A DNA stretch of 64,000 nucleotides from SKPT01 sp040905445 (lineage in GTDB: Bacteria > Planctomycetota > Phycisphaerae > Phycisphaerales > Phycisphaeraceae): positions 1 through 64,000 of the forward strand of contig JBBDRN010000043.1 in the NCBI GenBank assembly GCA_040905445.1, written 5' to 3'. Within the stretch, counting starts at the first letter, position 1. Each line of letters starts with the position of its first letter. Positions 16,559 to 25,307 of the stretch are shown here, one piece after another. The notes below the pieces were generated by a model. The model saw nothing but the letters and a program-made list of their open reading frames with translations. It did not search any database and had not been told where the DNA came from. The position numbers and the translations under genes are program-made.

Positions 16559-18982
16559 TCACGCAACCCTTTTTCGCCGCAGCAGCGCCAGCCCGCCGAG
16601 GCCCAGCAGCGCCAGGCTGCCCGGCTCGGGGATCGCCACCGCGCCGCCGCCGCCCACGAGCAACTGCACGAACGGCTGCACGTCCACGGCATCCAACGCG
16701 CCATCGTTGTTGATATCACCCACCAGCACGGGATCGATGCCATGCTGGTTCTGATACTCGCCGGGGTTCGTCAGCGCCAGCACGAACGGCGCCACGTCGA
16801 CCGCGTCGACGACGCCGTCGAGGTTCATGTCGCCCAGCAGCGGGCCGGTGGCCTCACCAACCTGCCAGTAGGTGTTGTCGTTCTGGAAGATGGCGGAGAA
16901 CTCGGCATCCGGGTTCGACGAGTCCATGACCTGACTCGCGACGGCGTTCCAAGCCGCGGCCTGGTTGCCGACGCCGAAGAAGCTGGTGACGATGTCCTCA
17001 TCGTTGAGCGTCAGGCCGGTGTTGAGGTCGAGCGTGCCGGTGGCATCGATCGAGAGCGAGCCGTGGACGGCGACGCCCTGGCCGTTGACATCGAGCGTCG
17101 AGCCTGCGGCGATGGAGAGGTTGTTGGTGAGCAGGACTTCATCGTCGTTGATGCGCGTCTCGTTGCCCGAGCCGTCGACGACGACCGAGCCATCGTTGAC
17201 GGAATTGTTGACGAGCTGGATGCTCGCCGTATCGGACGAGGTGCCGACGTTGAAGTTGCCGATGGCGTAGGTCTGCGCGACGATCTCATCCGCGGCGTTG
17301 GCGGCGACCTCAAAGGTGTTGCCGGTACCGATCATGTTGACCGTCGACTCGAACAGGCCGCTGCCCTGGACCGTGGCCGAGCGGGCGTTGGTGGAGAAGC
17401 TGCCGTGCAGGTTGATCACGGTATCCATGTCGCCGTGCAGGCCGACGCGGCGGAACTCGTTGAGCAGGTTGGCGACGACGGTGTCGCCCCACTGGCCCCA
17501 CTCCTGGAGGTCTTCGTTGAAGACGTAGCCGTCTTCCTCGGCCGTGCCTTGGTTGGGAGCGGTCTGCCACTCCTCACCCTCGGGGTCGGGCAGGAAGGTG
17601 TTGCCCTCGCTGGTGGTGCCGGCGGGTGCGACGACCTCTTCGAGGACGATGTCACCACCGACGGTCAGCGTGCCGCCGCTGGCGTCCACGGCGATGGCCT
17701 GATTGGGGTGGTGGCTGCCGCCATCCTTGCGGATGAGGATGCCACGCGCGGTGGTCAGGTCGTGACCATCGAGACGGATCACGTTGCCGTACACGCGGCC
17801 GTGGGCGAAGATGATGCTGTAATCGCTCTCGCTGGCGGGGGTGTCGGGGATCGTTTCGCCATCGCCGGCGATGCCGGGGATGATGGTGCCGCCGGTCAGC
17901 GACACGTCGCCGAGCAGGCGGGTGTTGTTGAGCCGACCGCTGGTGGCGTCACGGGTGAAGTAAAGGCTCTTGTAGGTGCCGCCTTCGAGGTAAACGTTCT
18001 CGTTGTTGCCCGAGTGGCTGATGACGAGGCCGATCTCGCCGAGGTTGTCGAGGCGACCGCCGTCGATCGAGCCGACGATCGACTCGTTCCCGATGGCCTG
18101 AAGGGCGATCACGGCGTGGCCACTGGGGTTGAGCCAGGTCTGATCGCTGCGGACGCTGAACTGCTGGGCGCCGAGGCGGATGGCGCCGACGGCGGGCGGG
18201 CCGGACGTGGGCGCGTGGTGGGAAGTGCCGGGGTCGCCGAGGATGATCGTGGCGCCTTCACCGGTGATGGCGACCTCGCCGCCACCGGCCAGAGACCTGA
18301 AGCCGGCGTGACCCTGGGTGCCGTGGAAGTAGCCCGAGTAGTAGTTATCGAAGGTGTGGCTTGCGCCGGCGAACTCGAGCGTGGCGCCCGACTCGACGAC
18401 GAGGCCGTGCCAGCCGCCCTGATTGCCACCGAACTCGAGCGGGTTCTCACCGGTCATGGTGAGCGTGAAGCCCGAGCCCACGACGAAGTCCGGCCCTTGG
18501 CCGGTCGTGTAGCCGCGGGAAACGAACAGCGTCTCGATCGTCAGGTCCTTGCCGAGGACGAGGTTTCCCAGGGGACGTTGCCAAGTGCCGGCCTCGAGTC
18601 GGATATGGCTGGCGGCGAAGGCGCCGTCAATGGTGATCGCGCCCTCGTAGTTGCCGGCGGGCACGGTGATGTACTGGGTCTCCGGGTCCGCGCCGTCCCA
18701 GTCGGGGTTCTCGATTTCAATCGTCGGGTAAGCGCGCTTGTCGTCGGTGTAATGAAAGATCGCCGTATCGCCGACGGTCGGGATGCCGAATTCCAACTCG
18801 GGCAGCCAGTTGAACTCGTCGTTCACATCGGCCGACTCGCTGTTGCCGGTGCTGGTGGTTTCGTCCACACCGTCACTATTCAGCCCCGCCCATGTCCATT
18901 CGGTCTGCGCCATCGCGGGCGTCGCGAGCATACCGCTCGCCACAAACCCGGCCAGGAGCATTGTTCGTTTGCGTCTCAACAT
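16559..18982 (-). CDS. PEP-CTERM/dockerin-like surface protein (paralogue A2)
   Basis: 807 aa. ATG 18982 follows AAGGAGGG. The signal peptide (TMLLAGFVASGMLATPAMAQ) leads into the same beta-helix body as the 806-aa protein; matched landmarks include GLVVESGATLEFAGASHTFD, RSDQTW, GLHGDMDTVINLHGSF and TLDLNTG. Relative to paralogue A it holds one extra block of about 40 residues (PDPEGEEWQ through YVFNEDLQEWGQWGDTV), the EWGQWG module seen in proteins B1 and B2. The end has GDMNLDGVVDAVDVAPFV, GDINNDGALDAVDVQPFV and IPEPGSLALLGLGG then RRKR. It is likely exported and surface anchored, with unknown function. Confidence 0.88.
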   Translation of the reverse strand: MLRRKRTMLLAGFVASGMLATPAMAQTEWTWAGLNSDGVDETTSTGNSESADVNDEFNWLPELEFGIPTVGDTAIFHYTDDKRAYPTIEIENPDWDGADPETQYITVPAGNYEGAITIDGAFAASHIRLEAGTWQRPLGNLVLGKDLTIETLFVSRGYTTGQGPDFVVGSGFTLTMTGENPLEFGGNQGGWHGLVVESGATLEFAGASHTFDNYYSGYFHGTQGHAGFRSLAGGGEVAITGEGATIILGDPGTSHHAPTSGPPAVGAIRLGAQQFSVRSDQTWLNPSGHAVIALQAIGNESIVGSIDGGRLDNLGEIGLVISHSGNNENVYLEGGTYKSLYFTRDATSGRLNNTRLLGDVSLTGGTIIPGIAGDGETIPDTPASESDYSIIFAHGRVYGNVIRLDGHDLTTARGILIRKDGGSHHPNQAIAVDASGGTLTVGGDIVLEEVVAPAGTTSEGNTFLPDPEGEEWQTAPNQGTAEEDGYVFNEDLQEWGQWGDTVVANLLNEFRRVGLHGDMDTVINLHGSFSTNARSATVQGSGLFESTVNMIGTGNTFEVAANAADEIVAQTYAIGNFNVGTSSDTASIQLVNNSVNDGSVVVDGSGNETRINDDEVLLTNNLSIAAGSTLDVNGQGVAVHGSLSIDATGTLDLNTGLTLNDEDIVTSFFGVGNQAAAWNAVASQVMDSSNPDAEFSAIFQNDNTYWQVGEATGPLLGDMNLDGVVDAVDVAPFVLALTNPGEYQNQHGIDPVLVGDINNDGALDAVDVQPFVQLLVGGGGAVAIPEPGSLALLGLGGLALLRRKRVA
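17481..17605 (-). repeat. EWGQWG module, copy 3 (insertion relative to paralogue A)
   Basis: In paralogue A the flanking sequence runs without this block (DLVYHDAGAPAGHAV to EGRRVGIHGDAETVI). In the 807-aa protein the corresponding strands are separated by the module, in frame. Confidence 0.75.
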
Positions 18983-19494
18983 GCGTGTGCCCTCCTTTTA
19001 GATACAGAGCAAAGAAAGAAATTCCAAAACGTGTGAACCAACTGCACCCGGAGAACGTTTTAAACCGCGTCGCCGCACGAGCCGGCGCCGGCGGACCTGT
19101 CAGAACAGGCGATGGTGCTTGAGAACCCGGCTGCACACGGGCCTGATTGATGAATGATGATCGGCGTCTCTCCCGACTCCGTGACCTGATCGCGTTCCGT
19201 CACGGTGGCATTGTGCATCATCTTGTCCACTCATGCAAGGGAAAAACCGGCGTTCGGTCAGGGAAAGTTCCCGGGTGATCGCGCCTGCTGACCCAGCAGC
19301 CTCCAATCGGCGGCCGCGGCATGCCCTGGCGACCCGCGACGGCCGGAGCAAGGGCAATATTTTCTTGTCAGATAGGATTTTAATGCCGATCTTTCCGCCT
19401 GCCGCCGTCGGGATTGCCCAGCTTGCCTCAGCGCTGCCGGCGGCGGGCGAGGAGCGTCGCGTGGACGCGGCGGGGGTGGCGGGGGTGGCGGGGG
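18983..19494. other. Intergenic region upstream of the 807-aa gene
   Basis: No gene is supported. It includes the AAGGAGGG site of the 807-aa gene and a GGTGGCGGG word array at about 19467-19498 that ends at the lptD stop. AT-rich TTTTCTTGTCAGATAGG near 19360-19376 is promoter-like, but no gene follows it. Confidence 0.5.
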
Positions 19495-22400
19495 TCAGTC
19501 GCCGAACTCGGCGAGGGGGATGGGGCCCGCGGCCAGGTCGCCGAAGCCTTCCGGAATGAACACGATGCCGATGACCTGCTCATCCTCGAGCTCGTCGATC
19601 GACGCCGTCAGCCGCACGCGCCACTGCGGCAGGCGGCGTTCCAGCTCAATACTGATGCTGCGCGATTCGTCGGCGCTCAGGTCCCACCGGTGCGTGGCGC
19701 TGATGCGGTACTTGCTGGTGAGCTGGTAGGCCCCGCCGTAGGTCAACAGCCGGCTGTCGAGGGCGCGGATGTCACGGTAGTTGACGAACGAGGTCAGCCG
19801 CGGCGTGTGGCGCAGCGACGCGCCGAGGACCCAGTCGGTGACCTGGTCGTGCTCGAAGCTGTAGGTCGCTTCGCCGACGAAGCCGACGGCTTCACTGACG
19901 CGCCAGCGTGCGCGTGAGGCGAAGTGGGTCCCGCCTTGGCTGAACTCGGGTCGGTGCTCGACGAAGCGGGGCAGCCGTGCGTCCCCGTCGCGCTCGCCGC
20001 CGCGGAGGATGATGTCGGTTTCGAGGCTCAGCCAGTCGACGCTGCGCCAACGGCCGGGGCCGCCGCGCTGCGTCTGGAGGGTGTTGAGGAACCCGGCGCG
20101 GAGGGTCAGCCCCTCGTCGAGGCCTTCGACCTGTGGGTCGTACGTCGGCAGGGCGCTGGGTGAAATCGACGCGTCGGCGTAGAAAACGTCGACGCGCGGC
20201 TCGATCGTGTGACGCAGGCGATGCAGGTCGAGCATCTGGCTGTCGATGCCGTCGTAGCTGCGGTGAAGCGCGGTGGACAGCCGCGTGCCCGCGCCGGCCC
20301 AGGCGCGGAACTGCTCTTCGTCGGGGTGAAAGTCGCTGAAACGTTCGTCATAAGCGGTGAATCGGCCAACGGCATAGGGCGTGACGTTGAGGGGGCCGAC
20401 CGCCAGCGGAGCGGCGATCTCGTGACGCGTGTCGAAACGCGTGCGCCAGTCCTGGGGGAAGCCGGCATCGGCGGCGGCGGCGTGGAAGGCGGTGTCGGCG
20501 TCGATGCCGAGCGTGGCGAGCGCGGCGTTCTGGCGCAGGCCCCGGTCGGCGGGCGTGTCGCGGCCGAACACCGCCCGCAGCCGCGAGAGTTGCGTCTCGC
20601 TGAACCAGGTCAGCCGATCGCCGAGGAGGCTCGTGCCGGTTTGAAATATCCCGACCTCCGGCAGCCGCTCCACCTCGTAACCCGGTGCCTGGTAGCTCGT
20701 CAGTTGCGGCTGAAAGTCGGTGAGTTGTCCGGTCAGCAGCAGGTCGGCCGACCATTGGTGGTCGCGGCGGAGCAGGTGCAGCGCGGTTTCGTAAGGCCGG
20801 GCGTCAAACGCCTGGTCGCGGGCGAACTCCTCGAGGAATGTCTCGTCGGAGACGTAGGCGCCTTCAAGGCTGAGCTGCCAGGCATCCTGGATGGGCTGGC
20901 GGTGTTGAAAGCGGGCGTAGCCGCGGGTTTCGCCGTCGTGGTCGATGTCGCGGCGCAGCGAAAGGTAGTCGGTGCCGCGGTCGTAAGGCAGCAGGTAGCC
21001 CTCCAGGCGGCCGAACGTGGCGTCGAGGTCATAGTCGAGCTCGACGCCCACGGCCGGGCCGTGCCGGCCACGGTAATCGAGCCGGCCTTGCAGGTCGACG
21101 CCCTCGGGCGTTTGCCGGCCGGCGAGGGCGAACAGGTCCCACGCGGTCTGGACCTCCAGGCCCCGGCGGTCGGAGTAGCTCGCCCCCCAGGCGCGGAGCG
21201 GGCCCTCGCGCGTCTGGGCGGCGAGCCAGGGCCAATAGAGCACGGGCGTATCGAAGACGCGGAGCGTGCTGTGCGTCGCGGTGAACCGCTGGTGCATGCC
21301 GCCGTCCGGATCCTCGACCTGCCGCATCGTCACGCGCTGGGCGCCGATGGCGAAGTGGGGCTCGGCGAAGGCGCTGGTGGTCATGATCGCGTCGCGGGCC
21401 TCGAAGCTGCCGCGCGATATCTGGCGGACCATCGCCGCACGCAGGTAGAGCGGGATCTGCCGCTCCGGGTCGAAGGTGTAGACGACGGCTTCAAGCAGGA
21501 CGGCGCGATCGCTGACGAGGTCGTAGTACATGCGCGGCGCGCGGACGGTGAACTGCCCGTCGCTGACGATGACGTTGTCCTCGAGGTAGACGCCGCGCAC
21601 CCCGGCGGCCGAGACGCCATCCAGCGGCCCACGGGCGTCGGCGGGGGGCTCGGCGGGGGTAGTGGCGGGGGCGGCGTCGTCGCGGTCCAGGTAGAGCACC
21701 GCCCGCTCGGCCTGGAGCGTGACGCTCCGCCCGGGGCCAGACTCGTAGAGCAGCCGCACGTCGCCGATGAGCATGACCACCTGCTCCTCCGGCGTGCGGT
21801 CGGCGACCACGCGGCGGGCGTGGAACGCCAGCGACCCAGTCGTCGGCAGCACGCCGCCCGACGCGCCGCGCTCCGCCGGGGTGGCCGGCGTCGCCGGGTC
21901 GGCGAGGTCGGCGGGCGTCGGTTCGGCCAGGTCGTCGAGCCCGCCCCTGTCGTGCCGAGCGTCGAGCGCGTCGCGACCCGCAGGCGCCTGAGCAAGCAGC
22001 ACCGGCGCATCCGCATGGCCGGGCGCGGCCTGGCGGGCGGACCGCCCCCGGTCGTACGCGGCAACGCGACGCTGGGCGACGGCAAGGAACGTATCGTCAG
22101 CGGCGCCGGCGAGAATGGGGGCGGCGGCGGGGTGGTGGGCGTCCGTCTGCAACTCGATCGGGCCGGTCGTCGCCGCGGTGACGAGCATCCGTGGCCCGGT
22201 CGCACGGACTGGGGCCTCGCCCACCGGCTGCGGGGTGTCGAGGTAAAGGGCGAGGGCGCGGTGGGTCATATCTGATGGCTGATCGGCATCATCCGGCGGC
22301 GCCGGCAGGGACTGCACGCGGACGAGCGCCCGCTCGGCGCGGAAGGCATGCGTGGTCAGGTCGACGTGGACGTCGTGCTCGAGCAGCAGCCATTGGGCAC

Positions 22401-22614
22401 CCGCCTCGTCCTGCCAGGTCGTGGCCCGGCGGGCCGTGAGGGTGGCGGGGGTGGCGGGGGTGGCGGGGGATGGTGGCTGATTGCCGATCTCTAATGGCTG
22501 ATCCGAGGCCGAGGCGAGCGTCGTAACCGGGGCGGCGGCCAGCAGCAGCGTGAGCCAGGCGAGGCGCGCTGCGCGGCGGCGGGGGCGCGGCGGGGCGGGG
22601 ATGGGGGACGCCAT
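19495..22614 (-). CDS. lptD: LPS-assembly protein LptD (OstA family)
   Basis: About 1039 aa (GTG 22638 is an alternative, 8 residues longer). The signal sequence (WLTLLLAAAPVTTLASA) is followed by an OstA/LptA-like beta-jellyroll (VMLIGDVRLLYESGPG, VYLEDNVIVSDGQFTVRA, residues about 260-390) and an LptD barrel domain (PVLYWPWLA, TDYLSLRRDIDHDG, RTFDTRHE-type strands, RLLTYGGAYQLTSKYRI near the end). It would insert lipopolysaccharide-like glycolipids into the outer leaflet. The N-terminus contains repeat-derived sequence (IGNQPPSPATPATPATL, 22439-22504). It directly follows, and may overlap by a few bases, the PmtA-type gene, implying cotranscription. Confidence 0.88.
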   Translation of the reverse strand: MASPIPAPPRPRRRAARLAWLTLLLAAAPVTTLASASDQPLEIGNQPPSPATPATPATLTARRATTWQDEAGAQWLLLEHDVHVDLTTHAFRAERALVRVQSLPAPPDDADQPSDMTHRALALYLDTPQPVGEAPVRATGPRMLVTAATTGPIELQTDAHHPAAAPILAGAADDTFLAVAQRRVAAYDRGRSARQAAPGHADAPVLLAQAPAGRDALDARHDRGGLDDLAEPTPADLADPATPATPAERGASGGVLPTTGSLAFHARRVVADRTPEEQVVMLIGDVRLLYESGPGRSVTLQAERAVLYLDRDDAAPATTPAEPPADARGPLDGVSAAGVRGVYLEDNVIVSDGQFTVRAPRMYYDLVSDRAVLLEAVVYTFDPERQIPLYLRAAMVRQISRGSFEARDAIMTTSAFAEPHFAIGAQRVTMRQVEDPDGGMHQRFTATHSTLRVFDTPVLYWPWLAAQTREGPLRAWGASYSDRRGLEVQTAWDLFALAGRQTPEGVDLQGRLDYRGRHGPAVGVELDYDLDATFGRLEGYLLPYDRGTDYLSLRRDIDHDGETRGYARFQHRQPIQDAWQLSLEGAYVSDETFLEEFARDQAFDARPYETALHLLRRDHQWSADLLLTGQLTDFQPQLTSYQAPGYEVERLPEVGIFQTGTSLLGDRLTWFSETQLSRLRAVFGRDTPADRGLRQNAALATLGIDADTAFHAAAADAGFPQDWRTRFDTRHEIAAPLAVGPLNVTPYAVGRFTAYDERFSDFHPDEEQFRAWAGAGTRLSTALHRSYDGIDSQMLDLHRLRHTIEPRVDVFYADASISPSALPTYDPQVEGLDEGLTLRAGFLNTLQTQRGGPGRWRSVDWLSLETDIILRGGERDGDARLPRFVEHRPEFSQGGTHFASRARWRVSEAVGFVGEATYSFEHDQVTDWVLGASLRHTPRLTSFVNYRDIRALDSRLLTYGGAYQLTSKYRISATHRWDLSADESRSISIELERRLPQWRVRLTASIDELEDEQVIGIVFIPEGFGDLAAGPIPLAEFGD
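22439..22504. repeat. GGTGGCGGG and TGATGGCTGAT words inside lptD
   Basis: Three tandem GGTGGCGGG units plus the words GGTGGCTGATTGCCGATC and TAATGGCTGATCC are read in frame as a Pro-Ala-Thr linker between the signal peptide and the OstA domain. The same pair of words is joined in the YyaL-type gene at 51916-51958. Confidence 0.75.
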
Positions 22615-22627
22615 CGCGCTGGCGTGG

Positions 22628-23305
22628 TCACCGCTCACCGTTGACGCCCTGGTCGACGGCAGCCCGCTGGCGTGTCAGGCCCGGCTCGTGCTCGGTCAGC
22701 ACGACAATCTGCCACAAATCGACCGTGGCGAGCTTGAAACGGTAGGCCACGTGCAGGTCGGCGTCGCCGATGCAGTCCTCGAGCGACAGGTCGCTGCGCC
22801 AGCCGATCTTGACGCAGAGGGGGTTGACGAGCTTTTCGACGCTGCCGATGAGCGGATTGGCAGAGCGGAAGTGGTTGAGGACGACAATCTGGCCGCCGGG
22901 CTTGACGAGGCTGCGGGCCCAGCGCATGAGGCGAGGCGGGTCGGACACCACGCTGACCGTGTGCGTGATCATCAGGTGATCGAACGACCGCGGGGCGAAG
23001 GGTGGATACATGGCGTCGGCCTGGACGAGGTGCGTGTGCTTCAGGCCGAGGCGCTGGCGCTTGTGGTTCGCCTTGTCGAGCATGCCCCAGGAGAGGTCGA
23101 GGCCGACGATGGTGACGTCGTCGGGGTAGTGCTCGAGGGTCATGCCGGTGCCGACGCCGAGGTCGAGGATGCGGTCGCCGGGCTTGGGCTGGAGCTGCTC
23201 GAGGGCGGCGCGCTGGCGCTTGTGGACAAGCGCGCCGAAGGTGCGGTCATAGATGCCCGCCCAGATGTCGTAGCAGCGGCTGGTGGCCGGCTCTTGCATG
23301 CGCAT
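22628..23305 (-). CDS. pmtA: PmtA-type phosphatidylethanolamine N-methyltransferase
   Basis: 225-aa class I SAM methyltransferase of the Rhodobacter-type PmtA family, which methylates phosphatidylethanolamine toward phosphatidylcholine at the membrane. Visible features are YDIWAGIYDRTFGALVHKRQ (family N-terminus), ILDLGVGTGMTLEHYP (SAM motif I), GLDLSWGMLDKA (motif II) and LVKPGGQIVVLNHF. The start at ATG 23305 (MRMQEPATS) was chosen because the upstream open frame is not conserved-looking; ATG 23299 is equivalent. The activity is inferred from family resemblance; ubiquinone-type methyltransferases are less similar. It precedes lptD, an envelope-themed pair. Confidence 0.82.
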   Translation of the reverse strand: MRMQEPATSRCYDIWAGIYDRTFGALVHKRQRAALEQLQPKPGDRILDLGVGTGMTLEHYPDDVTIVGLDLSWGMLDKANHKRQRLGLKHTHLVQADAMYPPFAPRSFDHLMITHTVSVVSDPPRLMRWARSLVKPGGQIVVLNHFRSANPLIGSVEKLVNPLCVKIGWRSDLSLEDCIGDADLHVAYRFKLATVDLWQIVVLTEHEPGLTRQRAAVDQGVNGER

Positions 23306-23476
23306 CGCAACGATATCCCTGGCGGTGGACGGTGCATGACGGCCCGCGCGAGGCCGGGGGCAGGATACCGGCGCGATCGAGGGGATGCCAGTTGCCGGGG
23401 CGGGTGCGGATTTCTCGCGGAGGTCGCCGTGAGCTGTGGATCGGGCGCCGGGCGATGCGTTACACTGTGGGGTGCC

Positions 23477-23674
23477 ATGGAAGTGACCGTCAACGGCCAA
23501 ATGCGGCAGGTGCGGGCCGGGAGCGTCGGCGAGCTGCTGGCAGAGCTGGGCCTCGCCGGCCAGCCCGTGGCGGTGGAGCTCAACGAAGAGCTGGTGCCCA
23601 AGGCCCGGCACGAGGCGACGGGGCTGACGCCGGGCGACCGCCTGGAGCTGGTGACGCTGGTGGGCGGGGGCTAA
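23477..23674 (+). CDS. thiS: Sulfur carrier protein ThiS
   Basis: 65-aa ubiquitin-like sulfur carrier for thiazole synthesis in thiamine biosynthesis. It begins MEVTVNGQMRQV, has the LLAELGLAGQPVAVELN core and RLELVTLVGGG at the C-terminus. The terminal Gly-Gly is adenylated and thiocarboxylated. It lies 92 bases upstream of thiG on the same strand. TACACT at 23461-23466 could be a -10 box but no -35 is clear. No thiF or thiO is seen nearby. Confidence 0.93.
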   Translation: MEVTVNGQMRQVRAGSVGELLAELGLAGQPVAVELNEELVPKARHEATGLTPGDRLELVTLVGGG

Positions 23675-23766
23675 AGCAGGCCGTTCACGCGCGCTCGTGT
23701 ATCCGCTGTGCGGACCTTCCCACGCCGCCTGCGTCGGAACCGTCCGATCGAGGCGAATTCACCCCG

Positions 23767-24630
23767 ATGAACATGACCAACACGACAACCACCCCGCCCG
23801 TCGAGCCCGCCGACGCCCCGCTGCAACTGGGCGGCATGACGCTCAGCTCGCGGCTGATCGTCGGCACGGGCAAGTACGCCGACTACGAAACCATGCAACA
23901 GGCGCTCGACGCGTCGGGGGCGCAGGTCGTGACCGTGGCGGTGCGCCGCGAGCGGCTGGTCGACGATCGCGGGCGCTCGCTGCTGGAGTTCATCGACACC
24001 GACCGCTACACGATCCTGCCCAACACGGCCGGGTGCTTCACCGCGGCGGACGCGGTGCGCGTCGCGCGGCTGGGTCGCGAGCTGCTCGAGCAGCTCAACA
24101 ACGCGGGGAAGGTCTGGGTCAAGCTGGAGGTGCTCGGCGACAAGAAGACGCTGCTACCCGACCCGCAGGGGACGCTCGAGGCGTGTCGGGAGCTGGTGGC
24201 GGACGGCTTCAAGGTGCTGTGCTACACCAGCGACGACCCCATCATGGCCACGCGCATCAAGGAGGCGGGCGCGACGAGCGTCATGCCCGCCGGCTCGCCC
24301 ATCGGCTCGGGGCAGGGCATCCTCAACCCGCACAGCATCATGCTCATCCTCGAGATGCTCAAGGAAGGCGACGCCGACTACCCGGTCATCGTCGACGCGG
24401 GCGTGGGCACCGCCAGCGACGTGACGCAGGCGATGGAACTCGGCGCCGACGGCGTGCTGCTGAACACCGGCATCGCCCACGCGGGCAGGCCGGTGGCGAT
24501 GGCCCACGCGATGCGGCACGGACTCGAGGCGGGCCGGCTGGCCTACCTGGCGGGGCGGATCCCGAAGAAGCGGTACGCGACGGCGTCGAGCCCGTGGGAA
24601 GGCGTGCTGAGCTACATTCCGGGCGAGTGA
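23767..24630 (+). CDS. thiG: Thiazole synthase ThiG
   Basis: 287-aa TIM-barrel thiazole synthase that condenses DXP, dehydroglycine and ThiS-thiocarboxylate. Conserved parts are SRLIVGTGKYADYETMQQAL (N-terminal barrel), VRRERLVDDR, LPNTAGCFTAADAVR, VKLEVLGDKKTLLPDP (with the Schiff-base Lys of the barrel), VMPAGSPIGSGQGILNP (phosphate site) and VIVDAGVGTASDVTQAMELG. ATG 23767 was chosen for a normal N-terminus. It pairs with thiS. Confidence 0.96.
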   Translation: MNMTNTTTTPPVEPADAPLQLGGMTLSSRLIVGTGKYADYETMQQALDASGAQVVTVAVRRERLVDDRGRSLLEFIDTDRYTILPNTAGCFTAADAVRVARLGRELLEQLNNAGKVWVKLEVLGDKKTLLPDPQGTLEACRELVADGFKVLCYTSDDPIMATRIKEAGATSVMPAGSPIGSGQGILNPHSIMLILEMLKEGDADYPVIVDAGVGTASDVTQAMELGADGVLLNTGIAHAGRPVAMAHAMRHGLEAGRLAYLAGRIPKKRYATASSPWEGVLSYIPGE

Positions 24631-24638
24631 GCAGGGGA

Positions 24639-24671
24639 AATTAAAAATTCAGAATTCAAAATTCAGAATTG
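24639..24671. repeat. AATTCAGAATTCAAA word array
   Basis: Tandem AT-rich words lie 8 bases after the thiG stop, like the array after the stop at 3696. Members of this family tend to follow gene ends here. Confidence 0.7.
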
Positions 24672-24723
24672 AACAAGGGCACCCGGCTGCGAGTCGGCGT
24701 TTCTGCATTTCAGGAGCCTGGCC

Positions 24724-24984
24724 ATGAGCACGCAAACCAGCGACGTGGCACGCACCAGCGGGCGGGCGATGGGCCCGAAGACCATCATCAAGCTCGTGGC
24801 GACAGCGATTGTGGCGCTGCTCGTGCTGATCGTGATCATTCAGAACACGGAGCACGTCGACACGCACGTGTTGTTCTGGGAATTCAACATGCCGCGCGTC
24901 GTGCTGCTGTTCCTGACGCTGGTCGTCGGCTTCGCGATGGGGATCACCGCCGCGGTGATGTACACATCGCCGCGGCGCCGTTGA
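24724..24984 (+). CDS. LapA-domain (DUF1049) membrane protein
   Basis: 86 aa with two membrane helices: LVATAIVALLVLIVIIQNT and VVLLFLTLVVGFAMGITAAV. The IIQNTEHVDTHVLFWEFNMP link is the hallmark of the LapA domain (IxQNxxxVxxxFLFW). In E. coli LapA works with LapB in regulating LPS synthesis; planctomycete members are uncharacterised. The GGAGCC just upstream of ATG 24724 is a weak ribosome site. It follows thiG by 93 bases, but the repeat array between them makes cotranscription uncertain. Confidence 0.85.
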   Translation: MSTQTSDVARTSGRAMGPKTIIKLVATAIVALLVLIVIIQNTEHVDTHVLFWEFNMPRVVLLFLTLVVGFAMGITAAVMYTSPRRR

Positions 24985-25021
24985 GGCAGGCCGCGCGGCC
25001 AACGCAATCGCCGGCGCCGGA

Positions 25022-25232
25022 CTTCAGCCCCGGCAGGGGCTGCGGGCGGTAGCCACGGGTGAAGCGCAGCGGAACCCGTGGAACGTGGCGACGAAGTCCT
25101 CCTGCCCCGGCAGGGGCAGAGGCGACGTCCTCCGCCCCTGCCGGGGCGGGACGCTGCGGTCAACCCCTTTCCACGGGTTCCGCTGCGCTTCACCCGTGGC
25201 TACAGGCTGGTCGCCCCTCCGGGGCTGCAACG
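25022..25232. repeat. Large composite inverted repeat
   Basis: A perfect 34-bp inverted repeat at 25050-25083 and 25169-25202 is separated by 85 bases. Each arm is itself palindromic (CCACGGGT ... ACCCGTGG). The spacer holds two more hairpins (CTGCCCCGGCAGGGGCAG and a related one), and CAGCCCC/GGGGCTG-type words flank both sides. Related single words occur at 185-229 and 48811-48845. It fills the gap between convergent genes. Confidence 0.85.
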
Positions 25233-25307
25233 AAGGCTCGGCTCGACCGTGTTTTGTCGTCCCCGGAAATCGCGGGCGCCGCGGACCCGCCGACGCGGCA
25301 GGCGGCG

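Noticed and set aside
19360..19376. TTTTCTTGTCAGATAGG as a promoter
   Set aside because: No gene follows on that strand and the -35/-10 spacing is about ten bases.
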